This document shows positions 26,807-36,220 of a DNA stretch of 64,000 nucleotides, piece by piece; position 1 is the stretch's first letter; the number at the start of each line of letters is the position of its first letter. A program made the translations under genes and the position numbers. Origin of the DNA: CAYPNF01 sp964411985 (GTDB lineage Bacteria > Verrucomicrobiota > Verrucomicrobiia > Limisphaerales > J093); the NCBI GenBank assembly GCA_964411985.1, contig CAYPNF010000013.1, forward strand, positions 84,258-148,257, written 5' to 3'. The notes under the pieces were generated by a model. It was given only the letters and a program-made list of their open reading frames with translations, did not search any database and was not told where the DNA came from.

Positions 26807-28417
26807 CTAGTTGTGCGCGGGAACAGCTTTGTGCCGGGAAGCAGCTGTGGTTTGGAGGGACCGGGCTTGGGGTTTTCCCGGGATGGGCGGATTGGGGCCA
26901 GTCACTGCGGAAGGGTTGGAGCGATGCCCGGTGACCAAGCTCGACAGTTCGTCGATGGCCACTTCCAGACTCTTGGCTTGCGCGCTCAATTCTTCGGCGG
27001 CGCTGGCGCTCTCTTCTGCGCAGGCGGCATTGGCTTGGGTAACCTTGTCGATCTGGCCCACCGCCAGGTTCACCTGTTCGATTCCCGAACTCTGTTCACG
27101 AGAGGCCGAGGCCACTTGGGCAGCCAACTCATCGACCTGTCGCGCTTTGAGAACGATCTCCTGGAGTCCAGTAGCCACGGTTTGGCTCAAGGTGACTCCT
27201 TGCGAAGTCCGGTTGATGGCGGCCTCGATCTTGCTCGTGGTATCCTTGGCAGCTTGAGCACTGCGCTGGGCCAAATTCCGCACTTCTTCAGCAACGACGG
27301 CGAAACCCATTCCTGCCTCGCCGGCGCGTGCGGCCTCCACCGCAGCATTCAAAGCCAGGATGTTCGTTTGAAACGCGATTTCGTCGATAGTCTTGATGAT
27401 CTTGGACACTTCGTCGCTGGAGTCCTTGATCGCAGCCATGGCGCGATTCATGTCTTCCATGTTCCGAGCCCCGTGCTCAGCGGCGGTCCGGGCCTGTTTA
27501 CCGAGATCGTTTACGCGGGCGGCGTTTTCGGCGTTGCGTTTGGTCATGCTCGCCATCTCCTCGAGAGAGGCGCTCGTTTCTTCTACGGAGGCAGCTTGTT
27601 GGCTCGCTCCGCTGGCCAGAGACTGCCCGGCAGAAGACACTTGGGCGGCCGCGGAGGTCACCTGTTCGGAACTAGCGGTCATTTGGCTGATCACCTTCTT
27701 GATGGACCGATTGAGCGACTCGGAAAGAACCACCGAACCGGCCATCGTCAGTACCATGATCAAAACGAAGAGCAGCAGAGTGTAGCGCAGGAACTCACGG
27801 TTCTTGGCCTCCACCATCCCCTTGAGTCGGGCGGTTTCCTCGTCCACGTTGTCGATGTAGACTCCCGTACCGACGAAGAAATCGGTGCCCGGAATCAAAG
27901 TCGCGTAGCTGAGTTTGGGCTGTATGCCCTTCCCTTCCTTCTCAAAAAAGTACTCCACGAATCCACCGCCGGACTTCGCCGCCTTGATCAAATCCTCCAC
28001 GAACTTGTTCCCTTTCTTGTCCACCAGGTGGCTCAGATTCTGTCCGTTCTGGCTCTTGCTGATGGGCACGTTGATCCGCACACCGGTGAGGTCGTAAGTG
28101 AAGAAATAACCGGATCGATCGGGGAAGAAACGGATGGGATCGGTTTCCGCGACGATGGCGGCGATCTTCTCCTCGCGAGTTTTCAGGTCTTTGACTCGCG
28201 CGGCCAAGTGCGCTGCTTCGATATCGACGGTGGATTTGAGCACGTTAGTATGGCCGACGAGGAGCTGGGCGCGGAAGTTGGGGAAGAAAACGCGCTCCCG
28301 GACCAGTTTGGTCATGTACAGATTGCAAAGTTGGAGAACGACCAAGCCGACCAAGAAGAGCGCTGACAGGGCGAGCAGCTTTTTGCGGAGACTCACGGAT
28401 CGCGAAATTGTTGCCAT
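26807..28417 (-). CDS. Methyl-accepting chemotaxis protein with Cache sensor
   Basis: 536 residues from ATG 28417 (MATISRSVSL); an earlier in-frame start at 28456 adds 13 residues. TM1 about 14-34 (LLALSALFLVGLVVLQLC), a periplasmic single-Cache domain about 40-190 (FFPDRSGYFFTYDLTGVRIN, LSYATLIPGTDFFVGTGVY), TM2 about 200-222 (YTLLLFVLIMVLTMAGSVVL), then the cytoplasmic signalling domain with the conserved hairpin tip (IDEIAFQTNILALNAAVEAA). No clear HAMP domain is visible after TM2. It would signal to CheA/CheW. No che genes are adjacent. Confidence 0.93.
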   Translation of the reverse strand: MATISRSVSLRKKLLALSALFLVGLVVLQLCNLYMTKLVRERVFFPNFRAQLLVGHTNVLKSTVDIEAAHLAARVKDLKTREEKIAAIVAETDPIRFFPDRSGYFFTYDLTGVRINVPISKSQNGQNLSHLVDKKGNKFVEDLIKAAKSGGGFVEYFFEKEGKGIQPKLSYATLIPGTDFFVGTGVYIDNVDEETARLKGMVEAKNREFLRYTLLLFVLIMVLTMAGSVVLSESLNRSIKKVISQMTASSEQVTSAAAQVSSAGQSLASGASQQAASVEETSASLEEMASMTKRNAENAARVNDLGKQARTAAEHGARNMEDMNRAMAAIKDSSDEVSKIIKTIDEIAFQTNILALNAAVEAARAGEAGMGFAVVAEEVRNLAQRSAQAAKDTTSKIEAAINRTSQGVTLSQTVATGLQEIVLKARQVDELAAQVASASREQSSGIEQVNLAVGQIDKVTQANAACAEESASAAEELSAQAKSLEVAIDELSSLVTGHRSNPSAVTGPNPPIPGKPQARSLQTTAASRHKAVPAHN

Positions 28418-28683
28418 AGTTTGTCGAATGGATACGGACCGGGTTTCGGTGCCCACCCACCTCCACGATCCCCTTAGGCAGCAGGAGAAGGTCCCGATAT
28501 CGATCAGGTTCCTTCGTCACCGTCAGTTACCTGGGTTATCGGGCTGTACGGGGTCTTTCTTTAGCGGAAGTCGCGTAGGGCGTTTACGAAAGGAAGGCCG
28601 GCTTTCCCATACTCATGGCCGATGCAGAGAGGCGGTCAAGCATCGCGCATAATCCTTCTGCACAATTACTTATACCTCGCTAT

Positions 28684-29934
28684 TCAAGTGGGTCCTGCCT
28701 TGTGGGCCATCACGCCCAGCCGGACTTGGTATAGGCGGTAGGCCAACCAGCTCATCAACATAAGCGCCGACAGCCCGACGGCGTGCTTGAGTCCCGAGCG
28801 ATGAACGAGCGGGGCCACCGGACCCGCGATCAGGGCAAAGACCAGGACTTGCGCAAAGCCTTGCAGGGAAGAGGCCAGGCCCTTGTGTTCCGGGAACAGG
28901 TCCAAGCCCTGGAGGGAGACCACCGGGGCCGCCAGGGAGAGACCGAACGTGTACACCGTCAACGGCAGGACCGCCCATGGGACCCGCGGAGTGAAAAAGA
29001 GGTAGACTGCGAGATTGAGGGACGCACCCAGAGCCATCAAAACAAATCCATAGCTCACGAAACGACCCGGTGGAAAGGACCCGGCAAACCTGCTCGTCAC
29101 CGCCGAGCCAAGAATGAACCCGGAAACAATGGGCACGAAGAGCCAGCCGAATTGCGTCCCGGACAGGCCCAGGATATTCACCGCCACGTCCGGCGCAGTG
29201 GCAACATAAAGCAGGAACGCCCCCCCACCGAAGGCCAGGGATAGACACAGGAGCAGAAAGCCGGGATGACTCATCGCGCCCAGATACGATCGAAACAACT
29301 GTCCGGGATGGAAAGGTTGGCGCAAATGCCGGGGCAGACTCTCTGGCAGTCCATAATAGCAGGCACACCACAAAACACCTCCCAAGCCTCCGAGAAACAG
29401 AAAGGGGCCCCGCCATCCGAACCATACGTGGAGCCAGCCGCCAATGATCGGCGCAATCGCCGGCCCCAAGCCACTGACCATGGTGACCTCCGCCATGAAC
29501 TTCTGCGCTTCCGGCCCGGCGAAACAATCGCGGATCAAGGCCCGGCTCACCACCATCCCCGCGCCTCCGGCCAGTCCTTGGATGAGTCGCAACCCGAGGA
29601 GACAGTGAAAGTTGGGTGCCACTACACAGGCCAACGCCGTGGCCGTATAGGCAGCCAGCGACGCCAGGATCACCCGCCTACGTCCAAAAGAGTCAGAGAT
29701 TGCGCCGTGGAATAGGTTCATGCCAGCCAGCGCAGCCAAGTAATAACTGAGCGTGGACTGCACCTGGAGCTCGGTGACACCAAAGTGGGCCGCCATCGCG
29801 GGAAAGGAGGGGAAGTAGGTATCGACGGAGAACGGCCCCAGCATGGCCAAACCGCCGAGGATTAAGGTTATGGACCCGTGTTTCACGGATGGGAGGGAAG
29901 CTGCACGATCGTCTGCTATCCTGTCAATCCGCAT
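28684..29934 (-). CDS. Bcr/CflA-type MFS drug efflux transporter
   Basis: 416 residues. Twelve hydrophobic segments expected; visible markers include LGPFSVDTYFPSFPAM in TM1, the motif-A-like loop GAISDSFGRRRVIL, and RLIQGLAGGAGMVVSRALIR in the region of TM4. These fit the DHA1 subfamily Bcr/CflA of proton-driven drug or sulfonamide efflux pumps. No adjacent regulator was recognised; the MCP gene at 26807 is on the same strand but over 260 bp away. Confidence 0.9.
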   Translation of the reverse strand: MRIDRIADDRAASLPSVKHGSITLILGGLAMLGPFSVDTYFPSFPAMAAHFGVTELQVQSTLSYYLAALAGMNLFHGAISDSFGRRRVILASLAAYTATALACVVAPNFHCLLGLRLIQGLAGGAGMVVSRALIRDCFAGPEAQKFMAEVTMVSGLGPAIAPIIGGWLHVWFGWRGPFLFLGGLGGVLWCACYYGLPESLPRHLRQPFHPGQLFRSYLGAMSHPGFLLLCLSLAFGGGAFLLYVATAPDVAVNILGLSGTQFGWLFVPIVSGFILGSAVTSRFAGSFPPGRFVSYGFVLMALGASLNLAVYLFFTPRVPWAVLPLTVYTFGLSLAAPVVSLQGLDLFPEHKGLASSLQGFAQVLVFALIAGPVAPLVHRSGLKHAVGLSALMLMSWLAYRLYQVRLGVMAHKAGPT

Positions 29935-30017
29935 TCCCGAGTCGAGAGAGAAGGAGGTCTCTGAAGGCCACCCCTAGGATCGCAGCGCAAGGCGATCCGC
30001 GCTCTTGCTCGAATCGT

Positions 30018-30094
30018 CCCTCCTCCCGCGTGGTCGTCCTCGTGGTCGTCCTCGTCCTCGAAACCGTGGGTTCCGCTCAGTTGCCGAGGAGGAG
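30018..30094. repeat. CCTCGT repeat, copy 2 (inverted relative to copy 1)
   Basis: GGTCGTCCTCGTGGTCGTCC continuing to CCTCGAAACCGTGGG and TTGCCGAGGAGGAG. Aligns with the reverse complement of 25081-25175, with the core best conserved. It lacks the matching second arm and so is a half-element. Confidence 0.8.
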
Positions 30095-30103
30095 TGGAAC
30101 GTT

Positions 30104-30147
30104 TGCCTTTGATTCCGAAGGGCCTAAGCCCTGGGAATCAAAAAGGC
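30104..30147. repeat. Long imperfect hairpin upstream of the giant gene
   Basis: TGCCTTTGATTCC pairs with GGAATCAAAAAGGCA (two-base bulge), enclosing AGGGC-CTAA-GCCCT. About 18 paired bases in total. It ends 150 bp before the chosen start codon at 30297. Confidence 0.75.
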
Positions 30148-30296
30148 ACACGCTCTGGATGCTGCTTAAGTTATGGCCAGGACTGTCGATAGTGCAGGTT
30201 GGCAGCGGCTGCCGTGTGGTTTTGGCCACTCCCTTCAAAGGTGAGGTCCCGACTTCGACTCAACCGGCCAATTCCCCACAGCCGTGTCTTGATTCT

Positions 30297-33200
30297 ATGC
30301 GAGCACGATTTTACTGGGGCGTGGTGGCCCTTTCGTTTGCGGTGTTCCTGGCTCATGCCCAAATCCCACAGTTGATCAGTTACCAGGGACGAATGCTGGT
30401 GAGCGGGACCAACTACCACGGCGCCGGCCAGTTCAAGTTCGCCTTGGTGGGAACCAATCAAGTGGGTGCGACCGTAAGCCATTGGAGCAACGACGGCACC
30501 AGCGTGGGTGGGAACGAGCCTGGCACAGCCGTCACACTTTCCGTGAGCGACGGTCTTTATTCTGTGTTGCTGGGGGACGCCACCTTACCCAATATGCGCA
30601 TCCTCCCTGGCACGGTCTTCGCGAACACGGATGTCCGACTGAGGATTTGGTTCAGCCCCGAAGGGGGCGGTTTCGAGCAACTGGCTCCCGACCAGCGGAT
30701 CGCCGCGGTGGGGTACGCCATGATGGCGGGAACGGCCGCGAATGTGGCGGATGGTGCGATCACCAGCGCCAAGCTGGCCGCAGGAGCCATTACGGCAGAG
30801 AAACTGGGTACAAGCGTAATTACAGCCGATAAGTTGGCGGACGGCGCCGTAACCGGTGCCAAGCTGGCAAACGGGTCGGTTACCGCCCAAGCCATTGCCC
30901 CTGGCGCGATTGGCCCGAACCAAATGGCCCGCCGCTACGACGCAGGACGCCTCGATTTATCCGGCACCGTCCCCGAGTTGGATGCCAACGGAAACCTAAA
31001 CATAAGCCTCCCGTTCCACTTCCCGTTTGCACAAGTGCCCATCTTCACCTACGGGGTGGAGGACACCACCCTGGCAGGCACGCCACCCCAAGTCACCTTG
31101 ATCGGCAAGACGGTGACCAATGTGACCTTACGGTTAAGCCAGATCGACCCCACCCTCACAAAGGTAGTTTCCAATGTGCCACGAGTCCCGCCTGCTTTAG
31201 ACGCCGACTATGGGAGTCACAACTCCCTGGCGATTGTGAATGGCAACCCGGCGATGAGCTTCTACGACGAAACGAAGAAAGCGCTGCTCTACGCGCGTGC
31301 GGACGACAGCCAGGGCAGTCTCTGGTCCACGCCGGTGACGGTGGACCCCGGCCCTGAGGTGGGTACCGGCAGCCAGTTGCTGGTGGTGTCAGGCAACCCA
31401 GCGATTGCGTACGCCCTGGCAAGGCCCAGTGGTGGTGCCGCACTGTACTACGTGCGAGCTCTGGACCCCGATGGGGCCGCTTGGGGAGCGCCAATTCAAG
31501 TGGTGAGTTCTAACGTGTGGGTCCGCTTTTCCATGGCGGTTGTGCAGGGAAACCCGGCGGTTGCCTACACCACGGCTGCGGATGGGCAGTTACAGTTTGT
31601 TCGGTCGCTCGACACGACTGGCTCGAGTTGGGGAAATCCCGTGACCGTGGACAACCAAACCGTCTACGCGTTTCCATCGCTACAGGTCGTGCAAGGCTTT
31701 CCGGCGATTGCCTGTTACGAGGCGACACAGCGGCAGCTCAAATACATACGTGCAACCAACGAGGTTGGCTCAGGATGGGGTGCCCCCAAAAGCCTGGACG
31801 TTGGACGAGGCGTTACTTTGAACCAAGGCATCCGGAGCTGGACTGACAGTCCTGGAACGTACAAAAGCGGGGGGTGGGCTTCCTTGGCCGTCATCGATGG
31901 CCGACCGGCGATCGCCTATCAAGCCCAAGCCCTCGCCAACCACGCGAGAGCTTCTCAGGTGCGGTACCTTCGCGCCCTGGATGCCGAGGGCGGAAACTGG
32001 CCCATTCCTCGCCTGGTCATATATGGAAGCATAGCTACCACGGAGCAACTCGCACTGATGGGAGAAAGAACCCAGCTCGCTGATCAAGGCGGCAAACCCT
32101 TCATCCTCTACCGGTCCGTCTACAGACCGTCGAACGGAACGAGCATAAGCGAAGCCGTTGCCACGCTCAGGGGCTTGGACGCTGATGGACGCTATTGGGA
32201 CCAAAACTCGCACTCGGCAGGGGGGGGCGCCGCCCGGCATTTTTCGTTCACGTTAGTCGGCGGCTTTCCCGCTTTTGGTTGGTACAACGAAAACCAACTC
32301 AAGTATTCGCTTGCCACGGCGGTCGATGGAAGCACTTGGCCCGGCAGCCCAAAACGGATCACCCTACCAGCTTTGGATCTCACCGGACTCCTGGGCCAAA
32401 CGACGCTGGGCGACGGCACACCTTGGGTGGCTTTCCATGACCCCGGGAAGGGAGATCTGAAGGGTGTGCGGGCGCTCAACGCGACCGGAACGCAATGGAG
32501 TTCGGCGATTCAGACCATCGATTCCGGAGGCAACGCGGGGCTTCATACCACGCTGTCAATTGGGTCTGGAGGACCGTTGCTCGCCTATCGCGATCAAGGC
32601 ACCCGTTCGCTCAAAGTGATCCGTCATGATGGGTTGCGATGGGGACAACCGGCGAAAATCGTGGCGTCGGCCGACAACGGCATCCGACCTTGCCTGATGG
32701 CCCTCAGGGATTCCATGGGCTTGGCGTTCATCGATGCGGCACGGGCCTTGCGCTTCGGACGCGCGCTAAACGATGAGGGCACGGTCTGGTCGGCTTGGAC
32801 TAAACTGGATGTGAACCTTGACACCAATATCGGACCGTCGCTCGCGGCGATCGGTGGCACCGCCGCTGTGGCGTATTCAGATGGGCAACTCAAGTTCTTC
32901 CTACTGGCCTTGAAGGGCGGCGGCACGCCGGTAGTAGTTCGCAAGGCACAGGTGGGGAGTGCTTCGCTGTGGGACGTGAATGGCCGACCAGCGATCGCCT
33001 TCTGCGACCTCGGCCTCTATTACGTGCGGGCCAACGAGCCGGAGGGTTTGACCTGGCCGACTCCGGTGAAAGTGGATCTGAGTGGGCGGGTCGGGGAATA
33101 CGCCTCGCTGCGGGTGGTTAAGGGTCGACCGGCGATCGCCTACTATGACCGCGATCGCGGTGACCTAAGGTTTGTGAGAGCTCAAGACGCCGACGGCACA

Positions 33201-34421
33201 GCCTGGGAAACGGCACAGACCCTGGACAGTGCCGACGACGTGGGGCAGTTCGCCAACCTGATGGATATCGAAGGTGTCCCAGGCATTGTCTATTGGGCCG
33301 GGGGAACCGCGGGCGACTTGAAATACATCAAGGCCGCTAACGCCGACGCCAAGGACTGGGGAGTGCCCACGATCATTGATTCCGGAGGAACGGTGGGTGA
33401 GTTCGCTTCCGCTGCTTATGACGGGGAGAAAGTGTGGGCGGGATACTACGACCGCTCGAACGGCACCTTGAAGGCGGCGACGGAGGGGTGGAGCACCCAG
33501 ACCCTAGACGGCGGCACGAGCGTGGGGCGATTCCTGTCCACGGCGGTGATGGATGGCAACCCGAGCTTGAGCTACTACGATCAGGACAATGGAGACCTCA
33601 AGTTCACCCGTGCCTTGAACACGCTGGGGACCAGCTGGGGAACCGCACGTGTACTCGATGAAACCGGTGATGTTGGCTTGTACACCTCTCTGGCTGCGGT
33701 CAATGGAAATCCCGCGATCGCCTACTACGACAATTCCTTGCATCGTCTGAAATACGTTCGCGCCACAACGTCCACCGGGTCCTCCTGGGCGACACCCGTG
33801 GTGGCGGACGCGAGCGGGAATGTCGGGCTCTTTGCTTCCCTAGCCGTCGTGGGTGGAAACCCGGCCATCGCCTACTACGATCAACTCCAAGGCGATCTCA
33901 AGTTTGTCCGCGCCAACGACGCCACCGGCACCACTTGGAGTGGGCCACAAACCCCAGATCCAGGAGATGTTGGGCAAGATGTGGGCCGGTACGCTTCGTT
34001 GGCGGTGGTGAACGGCCGCCCGGCGATCGCCTACTACGACGCACGGTTCACCGAGGTCAAGTATATCCGCGCGAACGATGCCAACGGCACGGTCTGGGGA
34101 ACTTATCAGGCAATCGACAAAGCGGATGACGTGGGACTATTTATTAGCCTGAAGGTCATTTCCGGCAAACCGGTCATCAGCTATTATAACCAGACGAAAG
34201 GGCAACTGAAGCTACTCCGTGCCAAAGATGCGGATGGCACCGCCTGGGGCGATCCCGTTGTGGCGGACTCAGGCGCCGGAGCCGATGTGGGAAGATTCGC
34301 CGTGCTCGTGGACCTTCACGGAGTCCCTTCCGTCACCTACCTGGACCAGAGCAACGGGAACATCAAGAATTACTACCCGTTCAAGCCGTTTCAAATCAAC
34401 TGGTTCGCGGTTGAGCCTTAG
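30297..34421 (+). CDS. Giant secreted protein of about 50-residue AIAYYD repeats
   Basis: 1374 residues from ATG 30297, chosen because MRARFYWGVVALSFAVFLAH is a good signal peptide, cleaved before QIPQLISYQG. Residues about 20-150 resemble a tail-fibre-like head domain, followed by a low-complexity stretch of xAxxLxxGxIT type (DGAITSAKLAAGAITAEKLG). From about residue 290 to the end come roughly twenty repeats of about 50 residues, with the consensus DVGxYxSLxVVNGxPAIAYYD followed by GDLKFVRAxDATGTxW; this pattern fits beta-propeller blades. The DNA of many blades contains GGCGATCGCCTAC. Probably a surface adhesin or binding protein. It is followed by a calcium-motif protein 8 bp downstream. 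Confidence 0.88.
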   Translation: MRARFYWGVVALSFAVFLAHAQIPQLISYQGRMLVSGTNYHGAGQFKFALVGTNQVGATVSHWSNDGTSVGGNEPGTAVTLSVSDGLYSVLLGDATLPNMRILPGTVFANTDVRLRIWFSPEGGGFEQLAPDQRIAAVGYAMMAGTAANVADGAITSAKLAAGAITAEKLGTSVITADKLADGAVTGAKLANGSVTAQAIAPGAIGPNQMARRYDAGRLDLSGTVPELDANGNLNISLPFHFPFAQVPIFTYGVEDTTLAGTPPQVTLIGKTVTNVTLRLSQIDPTLTKVVSNVPRVPPALDADYGSHNSLAIVNGNPAMSFYDETKKALLYARADDSQGSLWSTPVTVDPGPEVGTGSQLLVVSGNPAIAYALARPSGGAALYYVRALDPDGAAWGAPIQVVSSNVWVRFSMAVVQGNPAVAYTTAADGQLQFVRSLDTTGSSWGNPVTVDNQTVYAFPSLQVVQGFPAIACYEATQRQLKYIRATNEVGSGWGAPKSLDVGRGVTLNQGIRSWTDSPGTYKSGGWASLAVIDGRPAIAYQAQALANHARASQVRYLRALDAEGGNWPIPRLVIYGSIATTEQLALMGERTQLADQGGKPFILYRSVYRPSNGTSISEAVATLRGLDADGRYWDQNSHSAGGGAARHFSFTLVGGFPAFGWYNENQLKYSLATAVDGSTWPGSPKRITLPALDLTGLLGQTTLGDGTPWVAFHDPGKGDLKGVRALNATGTQWSSAIQTIDSGGNAGLHTTLSIGSGGPLLAYRDQGTRSLKVIRHDGLRWGQPAKIVASADNGIRPCLMALRDSMGLAFIDAARALRFGRALNDEGTVWSAWTKLDVNLDTNIGPSLAAIGGTAAVAYSDGQLKFFLLALKGGGTPVVVRKAQVGSASLWDVNGRPAIAFCDLGLYYVRANEPEGLTWPTPVKVDLSGRVGEYASLRVVKGRPAIAYYDRDRGDLRFVRAQDADGTAWETAQTLDSADDVGQFANLMDIEGVPGIVYWAGGTAGDLKYIKAANADAKDWGVPTIIDSGGTVGEFASAAYDGEKVWAGYYDRSNGTLKAATEGWSTQTLDGGTSVGRFLSTAVMDGNPSLSYYDQDNGDLKFTRALNTLGTSWGTARVLDETGDVGLYTSLAAVNGNPAIAYYDNSLHRLKYVRATTSTGSSWATPVVADASGNVGLFASLAVVGGNPAIAYYDQLQGDLKFVRANDATGTTWSGPQTPDPGDVGQDVGRYASLAVVNGRPAIAYYDARFTEVKYIRANDANGTVWGTYQAIDKADDVGLFISLKVISGKPVISYYNQTKGQLKLLRAKDADGTAWGDPVVADSGAGADVGRFAVLVDLHGVPSVTYLDQSNGNIKNYYPFKPFQINWFAVEP

Positions 34422-34429
34422 GCGGTCCT

Positions 34430-35902
34430 ATGCGCTTCGGCATACCACTTGGTGTTAGTCTCTTCCTGGGCCTTTCGGCTGCGGATTTCGGCTCGGAGCG
34501 GCGAGGAACGAGCTCCTATATTCCAGCCGATACTTTGGACAGTGGTGGTGGACTCAGCACCACGAAGTCCTTCGCGAATCAGGGCAGCATGGGCGGCGTG
34601 GTCGGTATGTCCGCATCGGCCCAGGCCCTTGCCCAACATGGCTATGTCGCGCAGGTAGACCTGCACCTTCGGCTGCCGCCCAAGCCCGTCCTGCGTGTTC
34701 GAGCCACCTGCCTTTCCATCGCCATGCAGCCCTTTGCGGGCCTCATCCAGGGTGACTCCAATACCAACTACGTCACCACTTTCGATGGCAGTCCCGCGCG
34801 TCCCAATACCGAGGCTTTTAGCGCAGAAGTACGCCCTCGTCCGGGCCAACCCAGCACCTATGAAGCCGATTTTGTCACCTACAACTCGGCCGGGGTCCTT
34901 TGGCAGTACGGTTCTTTCACCACTTTCATGCCCCCAACCGACAGCGACCTCAATACGATTCCGGACCTGATACAGCTGGATCAGCCTGGCGACACGGTCG
35001 TGACGGGTCAATCAGTGCCCGATTGGCCGGCGATCCCAACTGCCACACTCCAAGGCAGCATGTCGCGCAGTGCGGGTTCGCCAAAGGGCGCTTTTGATCT
35101 CACCCTGCAAAACACTCTGGGCACCGTGGCCTACCGCGGCACCTTCAACCTCGTCTGGTTCGAACTCGAGGCGGCCTACTCCCGAGGAGACGCGAACCGT
35201 CTCGAATTCACTCGCGTGCTCCGCGGCTCCGATTCCTTCACGAACGTGCTGGGCGGCGCATGCTCCTTCGGCCTGCCAGATGCCGATCATCTGGAGATTC
35301 CGGCTTTCACCCTGACCAACGTCGATGGCACGGCGTATTCGGTCCTTCCCACTACCCTCGTGCGCACAGGACACCGGTATGTCGGTCCGATGCAACTCGC
35401 CGACGGGAACCTGCTCACTGCCTGGCCTGATTTCACCCAGTGGGTCCTCGAAGTCACGGACGATACCGACGCCAACCAGAATGGCGTTCCGGATCTCTCG
35501 GACCTTGAGCAAGCCCCGCTGGACACCGACGGAGACGGGATGCCCGACGCGTACGAACTGGCACACGGGCTCGATCCGCACAACGGCGCAGACGCGCTTT
35601 CTGACCGCGACGGTGACGGCTTGTCGAACCTGATGGAACAATGGGCGGGCACGGATCCCGGGAACCCAAAGAGCGTGCTGGAACTGAAGATCGAAATTCG
35701 GGATGGCTACTGCTATCTGAATCTGGACTCCGTATCGAACCGGGTCTACCGCTTCGAAGTATGCCGCGACCTCGCCAACCGGATTTGGGAACCCCTTTAC
35801 ACCGGAGTTCCGGGAACGGGCCAGCCTACGAGCCTTGCGGACACCAACGCTCCCTCAGCCCAGCGATATTATCGACTTTTGGTCTCCCCGGCAGGTCCGT
35901 AA
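34430..35902 (+). CDS. Secreted protein with thrombospondin-type-3-like calcium motifs
   Basis: 490 residues. Signal peptide residues 1-18 (RFGIPLGVSLFLGLSAADFG). Residues about 350-415 contain calcium motifs of the TSP3 type: DTDANQNGVPDLSD, DTDGDGMPDAYELAHG, DRDGDGLSNLMEQWAGTDPG. The last 75 residues are a small beta-domain (SVSNRVYRFEVCRDL) like that in the gene at 3853. It starts 8 bp after the giant repeat protein and is probably co-expressed with it. Confidence 0.85.
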   Translation: MRFGIPLGVSLFLGLSAADFGSERRGTSSYIPADTLDSGGGLSTTKSFANQGSMGGVVGMSASAQALAQHGYVAQVDLHLRLPPKPVLRVRATCLSIAMQPFAGLIQGDSNTNYVTTFDGSPARPNTEAFSAEVRPRPGQPSTYEADFVTYNSAGVLWQYGSFTTFMPPTDSDLNTIPDLIQLDQPGDTVVTGQSVPDWPAIPTATLQGSMSRSAGSPKGAFDLTLQNTLGTVAYRGTFNLVWFELEAAYSRGDANRLEFTRVLRGSDSFTNVLGGACSFGLPDADHLEIPAFTLTNVDGTAYSVLPTTLVRTGHRYVGPMQLADGNLLTAWPDFTQWVLEVTDDTDANQNGVPDLSDLEQAPLDTDGDGMPDAYELAHGLDPHNGADALSDRDGDGLSNLMEQWAGTDPGNPKSVLELKIEIRDGYCYLNLDSVSNRVYRFEVCRDLANRIWEPLYTGVPGTGQPTSLADTNAPSAQRYYRLLVSPAGP

Positions 35903-36220
35903 TCCTGCAGTCGGGATGGGAGGCATCCGCAGAGGAAGGGAGAGCCAGTTTTGTTGATGCTTCACCATGAAAACCGAAGCAGGCAGACCATCTACAGAGG
36001 CAACGTGGCAGGAGCAGAACAAGGCTCCCTTCCTCTTCGTTTCCTTTGTTTCCTTCTGTAAGGAATTGAGGTTAAGCTGAAATCCGCAGAGTGTCGGATA
36101 ATCGCAGCTGCCGGTGGGAGAGACTCGATCGTTTCTCCTTTTTGTATCTGCGCAAATCTGCGATCTGCGGATCTTAATCCGGACAATGGTTCTGCGGCCA
36201 GGCGCAGCGCCGCTCTCGGG
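35903..36220. other. Intergenic region between convergent genes
   Basis: 318 bp. Contains one copy (36146-36172) of the ATCCGCAGAT repeat family. No coding, RNA or terminator signal was recognised. Confidence 0.5.
36146..36172 (-). repeat. ATCCGCAGAT intergenic repeat
   Basis: On the minus strand it reads ATCCGCAGATCGCAG then ATTTGCGCAGAT. Related copies lie at 40129-40160 and 43594-43626. Confidence 0.6.

Larger units (their letters stand above)
29935..30296. other. Leader region of the giant repeat-protein gene, with two structured elements
   Basis: 362 bp. Holds repeat copy 2 of the CCTCGT family (30018-30094) and the hairpin 30104-30147. The downstream frame is open back to 29889, but this stretch is repeat sequence rather than protein-like. 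Confidence 0.6.

Noticed and set aside
26813..28366. 517-residue plus-strand frame antisense to the chemoreceptor
   Set aside because: Antisense of a highly conserved MCP signalling domain; composition is the mirror of that gene and shows no known domain.
33131..34030. GCGATCGC octamers as HIP1-type genome-wide signal
   Set aside because: They occur inside repeated codons for Pro-Ala-Ile-Ala in one protein, so they reflect protein repeats rather than a chromosome-wide motif.
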